DNA of 64,000 nucleotides from Sphingomonas alba (GCF_023516555.1 NZ_JAMGBD010000001.1:558001-622000), one strand, 5' to 3'; counted from the first letter of the stretch, positions 19,419 through 28,185 are shown. Numbers and translations: made by a program. Notes: generated from the sequence alone by a model not told the origin.

Positions 19419-19817
19419 TTGTCAGTCACCAGAGCGCGCGAGCTTAGTAAGCGCCTGAGCCCGACGGAGGTCAGGCTTTGGCGCGTCCTGCAAACTAGCC
19501 CCGCCGGGCTTCGATTTCGCAAGCAGCATCCGTGCGGTCCATTCGTACTCGATTTCTATTGCTGTGCCGCCGGACTCGCCGTCGAGGTCGATGGCCTCGC
19601 ACATGATTTCGACCACAATGTTCAACGCGACCAGCGGCGAGACCAATGGGTGCGCGATCAAGGCGTTGAGACACTTAGGATTGCAGCCGAAGAAGTGAGG
19701 GCTAATCTTGAGTGTGTTGTGATGCATAACGTGAGCCGATGCCTGGCAAGGACCCCACCACCGCGCGCAGCGCGGTCCCCCTCTCCAGCAAATGCTGGGG
19801 AGGATGTTGAGCCGTGA
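19419..19817 (+). CDS. DUF559 (PD-(D/E)XK nuclease-like) protein
   Basis: 132 residues. The core has the DUF559 pattern: an N-terminal LSPTEVRLWRVL helix, GLRFRKQHP, then FVLDFYC and LAVEVDGLAH, whose D...E-x-D residues match the catalytic set of very-short-patch-repair-like nucleases. The function of stand-alone DUF559 proteins is unknown; nuclease activity is a fold-based guess. The TTG start is preceded by GGAGG contributed by the left palindromic unit. The C-terminal 22 codons run through the right unit, and the stop overlaps the murI GTG. The gene lies between divergent plsY and murI and looks like an inserted cassette. Confidence 0.85.
   Translation: MSVTRARELSKRLSPTEVRLWRVLQTSPAGLRFRKQHPCGPFVLDFYCCAAGLAVEVDGLAHDFDHNVQRDQRRDQWVRDQGVETLRIAAEEVRANLECVVMHNVSRCLARTPPPRAARSPSPANAGEDVEP
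19751..19807. repeat. Right double-hairpin unit of the DUF559 cassette
   Basis: Inverted partner of the left unit. In reverse complement it reads CATCCTCCCCAGCATTTGCTGGAGAGG, then a GC hairpin CCGCGC/GCGCGG, then GTGGTGGGGTC. It shares the outer CTCCCC hairpin, the central GC hairpin and the closing GGGGTC with the left unit. It encodes the C-terminus of the DUF559 protein and provides GGGGAGGA, nine bases before the murI start. Confidence 0.85.
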
Positions 19818-20593
19818 CTCCAGACGCCCCTATCCTGTTCTTCGATTCCGGTGTCGGCGGCCTGTCCGTGCTCGGTCCGACCCGGGCGCTCCTGCCGAAC
19901 GCGCCCATCGTCTACGCGGCGGATAGCGCAGGCTTTCCGTACGGCACCAAAACCGAGGAGGAACTGGCTTCGCGAGTGCCAGCGCTGCTGGGCCGGCTCG
20001 TCGAGCGGTACCACCCACGGCTTGCCGTCATTGCCTGCAACACCGCCTCCACAATCGCGCTCGATCACGTCCGGGCCGCGCTAGACATCCCGGTCGTCGG
20101 CACGGTTCCTGCCATCAAGCCCGCGGCGGAAATGTCGAAGACCCGCGTCATCGGCGTGCTCGGCACCGAGGCGACCGTGCGGCAACCCTATGTCGACAAC
20201 CTTGCCCGCGAATACGCCTCCGATTGTACAATCGTCCGGCACGGCTCGGCGGAGCTGGTCGCGCTGGCCGAGGCCAAGCTCGCCGGCGAGGCCATAGACC
20301 AAGCCGCGGCCGAAGCGGCCGTACATCCGCTAAGGGATACCACGGACCTCGATACCGTGGTCCTCGCCTGCACCCATTTCCCGCTGCTAGCCGAGGAACT
20401 GTCGGCGGCGCTGCCCGGCGTTCAATTCGTCGACGGCGGCCCCGGTATCGCCCGGCGGATCGCCTGGCTGACGCGCGACCAACAATGGCCGAACGAGCCG
20501 CGAGGTCTTGCGGTCTTCACCGGGCATCAGCCGTCGGAACTATTGACGGCCTCGCTCGGAAGGTTCGGCCTAACGAGGGTCGAAACGCTCTAG
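19814..20593 (+). CDS. murI: Glutamate racemase
   Basis: 259 residues. It interconverts L- and D-glutamate for peptidoglycan. The N-terminus contains FFDSGVGGLSVL, with the first catalytic cysteine in VIACNTAST (about residue 75) and the second in LACTHFPLL (about residue 186). The GTG start overlaps the DUF559 stop. Its Shine-Dalgarno sequence GGGGAGGA comes from the right palindromic unit, so the cassette now supplies its translation signal. The 3' end overlaps a small opposite-strand gene by a few bases. Confidence 0.96.
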   Translation: MTPDAPILFFDSGVGGLSVLGPTRALLPNAPIVYAADSAGFPYGTKTEEELASRVPALLGRLVERYHPRLAVIACNTASTIALDHVRAALDIPVVGTVPAIKPAAEMSKTRVIGVLGTEATVRQPYVDNLAREYASDCTIVRHGSAELVALAEAKLAGEAIDQAAAEAAVHPLRDTTDLDTVVLACTHFPLLAEELSAALPGVQFVDGGPGIARRIAWLTRDQQWPNEPRGLAVFTGHQPSELLTASLGRFGLTRVETL

Positions 20594-20757
20594 CCCCGCC
20601 GACGCATCCCAAATTCGACAACGAGCGCGACGATCGCACCCACAACGGCCCCGCCGACGATGCCGATGACCAAGCCATGGTGGGTGGTCAGGAAAGCGGC
20701 CGAGATCGCAGCCATGGCCGCGGCGGCGCCCACAGCGGCCTTGTTTGAACCATTCAT
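20590..20757 (-). CDS. Small two-segment membrane protein, function unknown
   Basis: 55 residues: MNGSNKAAVGAAAAMAAISA, a short HHG turn, then a second hydrophobic stretch LVIGIVGGAVVGAIVALVV and a basic end RRRG. A good GGAGG lies eight bases before the ATG, which is the main reason to call it. It could be a membrane hairpin protein. It converges on murI (overlap of 3 bp) and is divergent from glnA, in the place where alphaproteobacteria often have glnB. I do not recognise a family. Confidence 0.75.
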   Translation of the reverse strand: MNGSNKAAVGAAAAMAAISAAFLTTHHGLVIGIVGGAVVGAIVALVVEFGMRRRG

Positions 20758-20912
20758 GCGATGATCCTCCCCGCCTTGCAGACTACATCAACGCACGCCC
20801 TGCGGCCCGCGTGAATTGTTCACCCGCCCCATGACTCTCGCCCGCATCGCTGGAATCCTTGTGGGTGAAGGCCGCGATTCCACGCGGCCGATTCTTTATT
20901 CGGGAGCTGGGA

Positions 20913-22325
20913 ATGGCGAGCGACGCGGGCAAGATCCTCAAGAGCATCGAGGATAATGAGATCGAGTGGGTGGACCTTCGCTTCACCGATCCCAAGGGCA
21001 AGTGGCAGCACCTTTCCATGGTCGCCGGGGCGATCGACGAGGACATGCTGACCGACGGCTTCATGTTCGATGGCTCGTCGATCGAAGGCTGGAAGGCGAT
21101 CAACGAGTCCGACATGATCCTGAAGCCGGACCTCAATGCAAGCTATGTCGACCCGTTCAGCGCGACGCCGATGCTGATCCTGGTCTGCAACATCGTCGAT
21201 CCGGCCACCGGCGAGCTCTACAATCGCGATCCGCGCTCCACCGCGACCCGCGCCGAAGCCTACCTGAAGGCCACCGGCACCGCCGACACCATCTACGTCG
21301 GCCCGGAAGCCGAATTCTTCATGTTCGACGATGTCCGGTTCGAGGACAGCTACAACGCCTCGGGCTACAAGCTCGACGACATCGAGCTGCCGACCAACAC
21401 CATGCGCGAATATGCCGGCGGCAACCTCGCCCACCGCCCGCGCGCCAAAGGCGGCTATTTCCCGGTCGCGCCCGTCGACAGCGCCGGCGACATCCGTGCC
21501 GAGATGGTCTCGACCATGCTCGAAATGGGCCTGCCCTGCGACAAGCACCATCATGAAGTCGCCGCCGCCCAGCATGAGCTTGGCCTGACCTATGGCACAC
21601 TCGTCCAGACCGCCGACCGCATGCAGGTCTACAAATATGTCGTCCACATGGTCGCCCAGGCCTACGGCAAGACCGCGACCTTCATGCCCAAGCCGATCGC
21701 CAAGGATAATGGCAGCGGCATGCACACCCACATGTCCCTTTGGAAGGGTGGCAAGCCGCTCTTCGCGGGCAATGGTTATGCGGGCCTCAGCGATACCGCG
21801 CTCTATTTCATCGGCGGCGTCATCAAGCACGCACGCGCGCTGAACGCCTTCACCAACCCGACGACCAACAGCTACAAGCGCCTGGTTCCGGGTTTCGAGG
21901 CGCCGGTGCTGCTGGCCTATTCGAGTCGCAACCGCTCGGCCTCGTGCCGCATCCCGTACGGCGCCGGCGAGAAGGCCAAGCGCGTCGAGTTCCGCTTCCC
22001 TGATGCCCTCGCCAACCCTTATCTCGCTTATGCGGCGCTGCTGATGGCCGGCCTCGACGGCATCCAGAACCGCCTGCATCCCGGCGAGGCGATGGACAAG
22101 AACCTCTATGATTTGCCGCCGGCCGAACTGGTCGACGTCCCGACCGTCTGCGGATCGCTCCGCGAAGCGCTGATCGCGCTCGACAAGGACCGTGCCTTCC
22201 TCACCAAGGGCGACGTCTTCAGCGACGACCAGATCGACGCCTACATGGAGCTGAAGTGGGACGAGGTCATGCGCTGGGAAACGACGCCCAGCCCGGTCGA
22301 GTTCGACATGTACTATTCGAGCTAG
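20913..22325 (+). CDS. glnA: Glutamine synthetase type I
   Basis: 470 residues. It makes glutamine from glutamate, ammonia and ATP as a dodecamer. Visible signatures are [20 protein letters not shown], the ATP motif [18 protein letters not shown], the NRSASCRIP segment, and the adenylylation tyrosine in NLYDLPPAE, so activity is probably tuned by GlnE. I start at ATG 20913 (GGGAG upstream); the frame is open 54 bp further. No glnB is adjacent. A strong hairpin terminator follows. Confidence 0.97.
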   Translation: MASDAGKILKSIEDNEIEWVDLRFTDPKGKWQHLSMVAGAIDEDMLTDGFMFDGSSIEGWKAINESDMILKPDLNASYVDPFSATPMLILVCNIVDPATGELYNRDPRSTATRAEAYLKATGTADTIYVGPEAEFFMFDDVRFEDSYNASGYKLDDIELPTNTMREYAGGNLAHRPRAKGGYFPVAPVDSAGDIRAEMVSTMLEMGLPCDKHHHEVAAAQHELGLTYGTLVQTADRMQVYKYVVHMVAQAYGKTATFMPKPIAKDNGSGMHTHMSLWKGGKPLFAGNGYAGLSDTALYFIGGVIKHARALNAFTNPTTNSYKRLVPGFEAPVLLAYSSRNRSASCRIPYGAGEKAKRVEFRFPDALANPYLAYAALLMAGLDGIQNRLHPGEAMDKNLYDLPPAELVDVPTVCGSLREALIALDKDRAFLTKGDVFSDDQIDAYMELKWDEVMRWETTPSPVEFDMYYSS

Positions 22326-22338
22326 AGCGGACCATCAA

Positions 22339-22387
22339 AGGTTACGATCCGTTTCGAGCGTCGGGCTTACCGGATCGTAACCTTCTT
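22339..22387 (+). terminator. Terminator after glnA
   Basis: A perfect 13 bp stem AGGTTACGATCCG/CGGATCGTAACCT (22339-22351 with 22371-22383) around a 19-base loop, followed by TCTTC. It starts 13 bases after the glnA stop. Confidence 0.85.
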
Positions 22388-22428
22388 CGATCATCATTGT
22401 CGGGTGCCAAGGCATAGGGCTCCGACTA

Positions 22429-23310
22429 ATGAACAGTTTTCGTGACCAGATTCTGGGCGGACCGGCCCCTGAGGGACAGCTTCTGCCGGCCAAGAAGCCC
22501 AAGGCTTCGCAGGAAGGCGACAATGCCCTGCATGTGCCGCGCGGTGAGGCTCGCACCATCAACCAGCGTGCCGAGAGCCGAGAATTCCTGGGCGACGGCG
22601 AAGCCCAACTGAAGGTCGGCCGCCGGAAATATGTCGTCGACCTGGTCAACCTGTCTGGCGGCGGCGCGATGATCTGCACCAACGTGCCACTGAAGCTCTG
22701 GCAGGAAGTCGAGCTGGAGCTGGACGACAATGGGTCGGTCGAATGTGCAGTCCGCTGGATCAAGGGCGACCGCATCGGCCTCGAGTTCGCGCACGAAACC
22801 CAGGTCAGTGGCGACGTCGCCAAGCGCGACGCAATGTTGCTGGACACGATCGAGCGCAACTTCCCGGAAGTCGCGACGGAGGAGCGGGCCGAAGACGACG
22901 ACCAGCGGACCGGCCAGCGCCGGTCCGGCCGTCGCCATCCCTTGATCTGGTCGGGCGCCGTTCACTTCGATCACGACACGACCACTGTTCGCCTGCGCAA
23001 CATCTCCGAAAGCGGTGTGCTGGTGGAGAGCGAGCGCCCCTTTCCTGCTGGCGCCGAAATCCTCCTGGACCTTGGCGGTGCCGGCCAGCATTTCGCGACT
23101 GTCAGCTGGTCGCGGGGCGATCAGGTGGGCCTCAAGTTCCACGAAGCCTTCGACATTGCCTGCCTGGCGAACGCCAAGCCTGAAGTCACATCGCACCTGT
23201 GGAAAGAGCCGACCTATTTCGGCCCGGGCGAAGACCGGCGCTCGCCGTGGGCGGACCGGCTTTCGCTTCCGGAGCTCAAGGGCGAGCTCGAGGGCTTCCT
23301 GAAGCGCTAA
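22429..23310 (+). CDS. Tandem PilZ-domain protein (cyclic-di-GMP receptor)
   Basis: 293 residues with two PilZ domains. Domain 1 (about residues 45-125) has R-AES-R and the NLSGGG motif. Domain 2 (about 160-245) has RRSGRR and NISESG. Both therefore keep the RxxxR and (D/N)xSxxG residues that bind cyclic-di-GMP. A charged, proline-rich N-terminus and a C-terminal tail flank them. It probably converts the second-messenger signal into an effect on motility, surface or division; the target is not evident. It stands alone between glnA and the convergent transporter gene. Confidence 0.88.
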   Translation: MNSFRDQILGGPAPEGQLLPAKKPKASQEGDNALHVPRGEARTINQRAESREFLGDGEAQLKVGRRKYVVDLVNLSGGGAMICTNVPLKLWQEVELELDDNGSVECAVRWIKGDRIGLEFAHETQVSGDVAKRDAMLLDTIERNFPEVATEERAEDDDQRTGQRRSGRRHPLIWSGAVHFDHDTTTVRLRNISESGVLVESERPFPAGAEILLDLGGAGQHFATVSWSRGDQVGLKFHEAFDIACLANAKPEVTSHLWKEPTYFGPGEDRRSPWADRLSLPELKGELEGFLKR

Positions 23311-23322
23311 TGCGCCTTCAGC

Positions 23323-24600
23323 TCAATCTTCCTCAATAAGGCTATTGGTCTTGGTCTCGCGCATGCGGACATAGGCGATGAGCGACATCGCCGCGAGCGC
23401 CGAGATGTAGATATAGAACCAGCGCTCGTGCCCGATGTTCTTGAGGTAGAGCGCGACATATTCCGCCGTCCCGCCGAAAATCGCATTGGCGATCGCGAAG
23501 GGTAGCGCAACGCCAAGTGCCCGGATGTGCGCCGGGAACATCTCCGCCTTGATGATGGCGTTGATCGATGTGTAGCCGGTGACGATGATCAGCGTGGCCA
23601 TGACGAGCGCGAAGGCGGCCGGCACGCTTCTGGTCTGCTCCAGGGTTGTGAAGATCGGATAGGTCAGCAGCATCGCGCTGGCGCCGAAGAAGATCATCAT
23701 CGGCCGGCGACCGACCTTGTCCGACAGGCGCCCGGCGAACGGCTGGATGACCAGCATGATCGAAAGCGCCACGGTCATGATTTGCGACGCCGTCGCGCGG
23801 TCGAAGCCGCTCGTGTTCACCAGGAATTTCTGCAGGTAGATCGTATAGGCATAAAAGGCCGCGGTTCCGCCAGCAGTCAGCGCCATGACCAGGAAGGCCT
23901 GGCGCGGATGCTCGCGAAACAGGCTCCGCGCCGTCGACTTGGGCCGATCCACCTTGGTCTGCACGTTCGCGAAGCTGAGCGTCTCGTCCAGGCTCCGGCG
24001 AATGAAGAATACGACGATGGCAAGGACGGCACCGGCGTAGAAGCCGAGGCGCCAGCCCCAGTCCTGCATTGCCTGCTCCCCGAGTAGGAATTGCAGGAGC
24101 ACTAGCAAGGCAAGCGCCGTCAATTGTCCGCCGATGATCGTCACATATTGGAAGCTCGACCAGAAGCCGCGCCGCTCGCGGTCGGCGATTTCCGACAAAT
24201 AGGTCGCGCTCGACCCATATTCGCCGCCGAGGCTGATGCCCTGCAGCAAACGAGCGGCCAACAAGATCAGCGGCGAGAATAGCCCCACCTGTTCGTAGGT
24301 AGGTGCAACAGCGATGAGCAACGACGCCGCGCACATCAGCGACACTGACAGCGTCAGGCCCGCCTTGCGGCCTTTGTGATCGGCGTAAATGCCCATCAAC
24401 CAGGCCCCGATCGGCCGGACGACGAACCCCACCGCGAAGACCGCGGCGGTCTGCATCAGCTGCGCGGTCTGGTCGCCCTTCGGGAAGAAGGCCGAGGCGA
24501 AATAGAGTCCGAAGGCGGCGTAGACGTACCAGTCGAACCATTCGACGAGGTTCCCCGCCGAACCGCCGATGATATTCTTCAGCCGCCGCGCATCACGCAT
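23323..24600 (-). CDS. MHS-family major facilitator transporter (KgtP-like)
   Basis: 425 residues and 12 predicted helices. It belongs to the metabolite:H+ symporter group: GNLVEWFDWYVYAAFGLYF at the N-terminus, the loop motif GIYADHKGRKAG, and GISLGGEYGSSATYLSE are typical of KgtP/ProP-like carriers of dicarboxylates or osmolytes. The substrate cannot be fixed; alpha-ketoglutarate is one possibility. I place the start at ATG 24600, overlapping the upstream permease gene by 8 bp; a longer open frame to 24867 only mirrors that gene. Last gene of the long minus-strand block. Confidence 0.9.
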   Translation of the reverse strand: MRDARRLKNIIGGSAGNLVEWFDWYVYAAFGLYFASAFFPKGDQTAQLMQTAAVFAVGFVVRPIGAWLMGIYADHKGRKAGLTLSVSLMCAASLLIAVAPTYEQVGLFSPLILLAARLLQGISLGGEYGSSATYLSEIADRERRGFWSSFQYVTIIGGQLTALALLVLLQFLLGEQAMQDWGWRLGFYAGAVLAIVVFFIRRSLDETLSFANVQTKVDRPKSTARSLFREHPRQAFLVMALTAGGTAAFYAYTIYLQKFLVNTSGFDRATASQIMTVALSIMLVIQPFAGRLSDKVGRRPMMIFFGASAMLLTYPIFTTLEQTRSVPAAFALVMATLIIVTGYTSINAIIKAEMFPAHIRALGVALPFAIANAIFGGTAEYVALYLKNIGHERWFYIYISALAAMSLIAYVRMRETKTNSLIEED

Positions 24601-26005
24601 TCGAGCGGGCCTTCTCCGCCGCCCGGCCGCCGTAGGCGAAATAGACCAGCATCCCGATGATCTGGGCGATGATGAAGAAGATCTGCGTCCGGTTGGGAAG
24701 GCTGATGAACAGGTACATGCAGCCGAGGATGCCGACGATCCCCACCACCCACGGGAGCGGCGCCTTGAACTTGCGCTCGCGGTTGGGCTCGCGATGGCGA
24801 AGCACCAGCATGGCAGCGCACACCGCGACGAACGCCGCCAGAGTGCCGGCGTTGGCGAGCGCAGCAATCGCCGTCAGGGGGATCAGGCCGGCAAAGACCG
24901 ACGTAACAATAGCCGTGAAGATCGTGATTCGGACCGGCGTCCCACGGCTCGATACGCGGGCCAGCTTGCCAGGCAGCAAACCGTCTCGGGCGACCGTGAA
25001 GAAAATGCGGCTCTGGCCGTAGAAGAATGCGAGGATGACCGTCGGCAAGGCAATCACGGCGGATGCGCCGAGCACTCGCGCCGCCCACGGCTGCCCGATC
25101 TCGCGCAGGATGAGCGCCAGCGGTTCGGGGCTGTCGGCAAAGCCGGTGTAGGCCACCGCGCCGATCGCGGCGGCCGCGACCGCCATGTAAATGAGAACGC
25201 AAATGGCCATGGAGCCGACGATGCCTATAGCGAGGTCGCGGCCCGGATTCTTGGCCTCTTCGGCGGCCGTCGCGATGGCATCGAACCCGTAGAAGGCGAA
25301 GAAGATGATGGCCGCCGCTGCCATCACTCCGACTTCGTGGCCGGACTCGCCTGTGCGTGGAAAACCGAAGGGCATGAACGGCTCGAAATGGGCGCCGTTG
25401 AAGACGGGGAACGCGACGGCGAGAAATAGAGCCAGGGCCGCCAGCTTGATGATGACGAGGATGGCGTTGAGGGTCGCACTCTCACGCGTGCCGGCGATCA
25501 GCAAGCTAGCGACGACCACGATGATGAAGATGGCCGGCACGTTGATGATGCCGCCAAGCTCTGGCCCCTTCGTCAGCGCATCGGGCAATCCCATCCCGAT
25601 CGAATTGAGAAAGCCTGCGGCGTAACCGGACCAGCCGACTGCAACCGCGCTAACCACCAGGGTGTATTCGAGGATGAGGGCGACGCCGATCATCCACGCG
25701 ACCAGCTCGCCAAAGACGACATAGGAGTAGGTGTAGGCCGATCCCGACGCCGGGATCATCGTCGCCACCTCGGCATAAGCGAGCGAGGCGCAGGCGCAGA
25801 TCACGCCGGCAATGGCAAAGGAGAGGATGACCGCGGGGCCGGCTTTACCGGCGCCGACGCCGATCAGGGTCAGGATGCCGGTGCCGACGATGGCGCCGAC
25901 GCCGAGCGCGATGAGGTGCGGCCAGGAAAGGGTCTGCTTCAGCCGGTGATGCTCGGGCATTTCCTCGCGCGGCACCACAACCTTGCGGAAATTCCAGTTT
26001 TCCAT
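24593..26005 (-). CDS. APC-superfamily amino acid permease (cationic amino acid transporter-like)
   Basis: 470 residues with about 12 helices. The N-terminal segment LIALGVGAIVGTGILTLIG carries the GxGxxxGTGI substrate-binding motif of APC transporters, and GFDAIATAAEEAKNPGRDL matches the conserved helix 6-loop region of the CAT/YhdG group. It imports an amino acid, probably cationic or branched; the exact substrate is unknown. The ATG at 26005 has GGGGAGG four bases upstream, and that site lies inside a short hairpin. The 3' end overlaps the MHS transporter gene. Confidence 0.92.
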   Translation of the reverse strand: MENWNFRKVVVPREEMPEHHRLKQTLSWPHLIALGVGAIVGTGILTLIGVGAGKAGPAVILSFAIAGVICACASLAYAEVATMIPASGSAYTYSYVVFGELVAWMIGVALILEYTLVVSAVAVGWSGYAAGFLNSIGMGLPDALTKGPELGGIINVPAIFIIVVVASLLIAGTRESATLNAILVIIKLAALALFLAVAFPVFNGAHFEPFMPFGFPRTGESGHEVGVMAAAAIIFFAFYGFDAIATAAEEAKNPGRDLAIGIVGSMAICVLIYMAVAAAAIGAVAYTGFADSPEPLALILREIGQPWAARVLGASAVIALPTVILAFFYGQSRIFFTVARDGLLPGKLARVSSRGTPVRITIFTAIVTSVFAGLIPLTAIAALANAGTLAAFVAVCAAMLVLRHREPNRERKFKAPLPWVVGIVGILGCMYLFISLPNRTQIFFIIAQIIGMLVYFAYGGRAAEKARSNA

Positions 26006-26009
26006 GTCG

Positions 26010-26028
26010 CCTCCCCTATTTCGGGGAG
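26010..26028 (-). promoter_or_regulatory. Hairpin that would hide the permease ribosome-binding site
   Basis: On the minus strand CTCCCC (26028-26023) can pair with GGGGAG (26016-26011) around the loop GAAATA. The second arm is the Shine-Dalgarno sequence GGGGAGG of the APC permease. In RNA the site would be closed unless the stem is opened. The 6 bp stem is short and a regulatory role is unproven. Confidence 0.5.
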
Positions 26029-26066
26029 AGCGTAGCGCCGCTTGCGGCTGGCGCAAGGATTAGCCC

Positions 26067-26519
26067 TCAGGCGTAGACGTATTTGCGCATTAGCGCGAAG
26101 AGGATGAGCGGCGTCACAAATACCATCGGGATGGTCGGCCACCAGGTCGCGCCGCCCAGATACTTGACCAGGAACCAGACGAAAAACTGGTTGAGCACAA
26201 AACCAAAAAGCGAAACGGCCAGATATCGCGAAGCGCGCACATGATGCCGGTCACGCGCGCCATGCCCCCTGAAGCTGAAGGCGCCGTGGGTGACGTAGCT
26301 GATGCCCGCGAACACCACGAAGACGATCGCGAACGACAGCATGGGGTCGACGCCGCCATGTTCGGCCAGCACCCAATAGCTGGCCGCGAGCGCGAGCGTG
26401 ATGACAAGGCCGGCGATGGCATAGCGCGACATCTGCAGCACGACGGTGCGCAGCGGCTCCGGCAGGATGCCAATCAGGCGGTTGATCGTCCGGTCGAACC
26501 GGGACCCGCCAGCCTGCAT
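26067..26519 (-). CDS. GtrA-family membrane protein
   Basis: 150 residues with four hydrophobic segments (YAIAGLVITLALAASYWVL and others), matching the GtrA/PF04138 pattern including the conserved SYVTHGAFSFRG and the C-terminal FALMRKYVY. GtrA-type proteins are proposed to flip undecaprenyl-phosphate-linked sugars across the inner membrane. The ATG at 26519 overlaps the methyltransferase stop as TAATG; an in-frame ATG at 26534 is the alternative. Being directly downstream of a family 2 glycosyltransferase fits a role with lipid-linked sugars. Confidence 0.88.
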   Translation of the reverse strand: MQAGGSRFDRTINRLIGILPEPLRTVVLQMSRYAIAGLVITLALAASYWVLAEHGGVDPMLSFAIVFVVFAGISYVTHGAFSFRGHGARDRHHVRASRYLAVSLFGFVLNQFFVWFLVKYLGGATWWPTIPMVFVTPLILFALMRKYVYA

Positions 26520-27169
26520 TACTTCTTCTGCCATGCCGTCACGCGGAACAGGGTCGCTACCGGCAGGATCGATTTTACCCCCCGGCGTTCGAGGCGTTTG
26601 GCGGCGGCGGCTTCGATCGCGTGGATGTTGGTCTCGTGATAATGGCCTTCGAAGCCCGCGAGCTTCCGCCCGAATTTGTAAAGCCAATTCTCAGTCGGCC
26701 CCGAAAGGATAAAGACGCCGCCCGGCGCGAGCTTGCCGACCAGCACGTCGAGCAATTCCGCGTAGTTCGTGTTGTGCTCCAGAGAGTCGATGGCGAACAC
26801 ATGGTCGTAAGCGCCGTCCGGCGCCTTCTCCAAAGTCGTCCGCTTGGCCTTCGGCAGCTGCTTCTTGAGGAACTTCGCCGGCAACTCATCGCCTTCGATG
26901 AAGTCATATTGGGTCGCTTTTGGAAAAAGGTGACCCACTTCGCCGATCGAAGATCCGAAATCGAGCACGCGCTTCAGCGGCGGGCCGTTGCGCTCCGCCA
27001 GTTCCTTCGCTGCAAACAGGCGCATCCAGCTGATGCCGGCGGCGAACGGGTTCGGGTGGCAATAGGAGGGCACGCAGCTCTCCTCCCACGCCTCGAAATC
27101 CTTTTTATATTCAATGGCTTCGCGCAGCAGCTTCTGACGCTTCTTCACATAGTCGAGCTTGTTGATCAT
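26519..27169 (-). CDS. Class I SAM-dependent methyltransferase
   Basis: 216 residues. The Rossmann core has motif I VLDFGSSIGEVGHLF (about residues 66-80), an acidic loop FIEGDELP, and AIDSLEH followed by LAPGGVFILSGP. The substrate is unknown. Its place between a dolichol-phosphate-type glycosyltransferase and GtrA suggests it modifies a glycan or lipid-linked precursor (inference). The ATG overlaps the glycosyltransferase stop by 4 bp (ATGA), and its stop overlaps the GtrA start. Confidence 0.88.
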   Translation of the reverse strand: MINKLDYVKKRQKLLREAIEYKKDFEAWEESCVPSYCHPNPFAAGISWMRLFAAKELAERNGPPLKRVLDFGSSIGEVGHLFPKATQYDFIEGDELPAKFLKKQLPKAKRTTLEKAPDGAYDHVFAIDSLEHNTNYAELLDVLVGKLAPGGVFILSGPTENWLYKFGRKLAGFEGHYHETNIHAIEAAAAKRLERRGVKSILPVATLFRVTAWQKK

Positions 27170-28185
27170 TTAGTCCCTCGTTGGCGGCCCGGCGTCACGA
27201 TCGTCTTCTTGTGCACGATCCGCTGGTGAACTGGCTGGTCAGGAATCGACGCAATGTCCTGTCCAAGGAAACTCAGGATGAGCTGGATTCCGACCAACAC
27301 CGGCAATGCACTCAACATCACGGTACCGGCGGTCGCGGGCTCATCGCTGGCGATGCTGTGCACCCATTCGATCAGGCCATAGGTCGCACCGAACAGGATC
27401 ATGACGATCCCCATTGGCAGCGCGATCGAGCCAATGCTGAAATTGCGCAGCAGGTAGTTGTAGAAGAACCGCTTGATGAAATTACGCAGATGCAGGAACG
27501 GGAAGGTCACCAGACACTTCCAGGCGCTGAGGTGGCTGATCTCGTCTCCGTAGACCGTTTCCAGCGGCAGCTCGATCACCTTCGCCCGCAGGATCGAAAG
27601 CCGGAACAGCATGTCGGATTCGAAGAAGTAGCCGGAATGCAGCTTGTCGACCGGAATCAATCGCGCAACTTCCGAATGGATGGCGACATATCCGTTCGCC
27701 GGATCGAACAAGTGCCAATAACCCGTCGAAAGCTTCGAAAAGAACGAAAGGCCCGCGTTTCCGACCAGCCTTAGCCGCGGCATCTGCAGCACATGCTCGA
27801 TGTCGAAGAACCGGTTGCCCTTCACGTAATCAGCCTCGCCGTCCAGGATCGGCTTGGCGAAATCCGGCACGAAGGCACCGTTCATTTGCCCGTCGCCATC
27901 AACCTTGACGATGATGTCGGCGCCATCGGCCAGCGCGCGAGTCATGCCCTCCAGGAATGCGGCACCAACGCCGCCGTTTTCTTCGCGCGACACTGCGACG
28001 ACGCGCGGATCGCTTTTCGCGAGCTTTGCAGTCGCCGCGGCGGTGTGGTCCTTGCTGCAGTCATTGACGCAGTAGACGCGCCAAATGTCGGCGGGGATAT
28101 TTGCGACGACGTCCTCGATCGACGACGCGACATTGTAGCAGGGGATGACGACGGCGATCCGCGACGCCGGCTTTCCTGCAGTCAT
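27166..28185 (-). CDS. Family 2 glycosyltransferase (dolichol-phosphate mannosyltransferase-like)
   Basis: 339 residues. The GT-A domain begins IAVVIPCYNVASSIEDVV, with the nucleotide-binding VNDCSKD and metal-binding VDGDGQM motifs and the acceptor region DPANGYVAIH. Two C-terminal hydrophobic segments (SIALPMGIVMILFGATYGLI and VMLSALPVLVGIQLILSFLG) anchor it in the membrane. The likely reaction is transfer of a sugar from a nucleotide donor to a polyprenyl phosphate. The ATG at 28185 has GGAGG six bases upstream and overlaps the preceding gene by 4 bp. Confidence 0.92.
   Translation of the reverse strand: MTAGKPASRIAVVIPCYNVASSIEDVVANIPADIWRVYCVNDCSKDHTAAATAKLAKSDPRVVAVSREENGGVGAAFLEGMTRALADGADIIVKVDGDGQMNGAFVPDFAKPILDGEADYVKGNRFFDIEHVLQMPRLRLVGNAGLSFFSKLSTGYWHLFDPANGYVAIHSEVARLIPVDKLHSGYFFESDMLFRLSILRAKVIELPLETVYGDEISHLSAWKCLVTFPFLHLRNFIKRFFYNYLLRNFSIGSIALPMGIVMILFGATYGLIEWVHSIASDEPATAGTVMLSALPVLVGIQLILSFLGQDIASIPDQPVHQRIVHKKTIVTPGRQRGTK

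Noticed and set aside
24601-24867. N-terminal extension of the MHS transporter
   Set aside because: It lies inside the APC permease gene and is serine/arginine-rich without family similarity.
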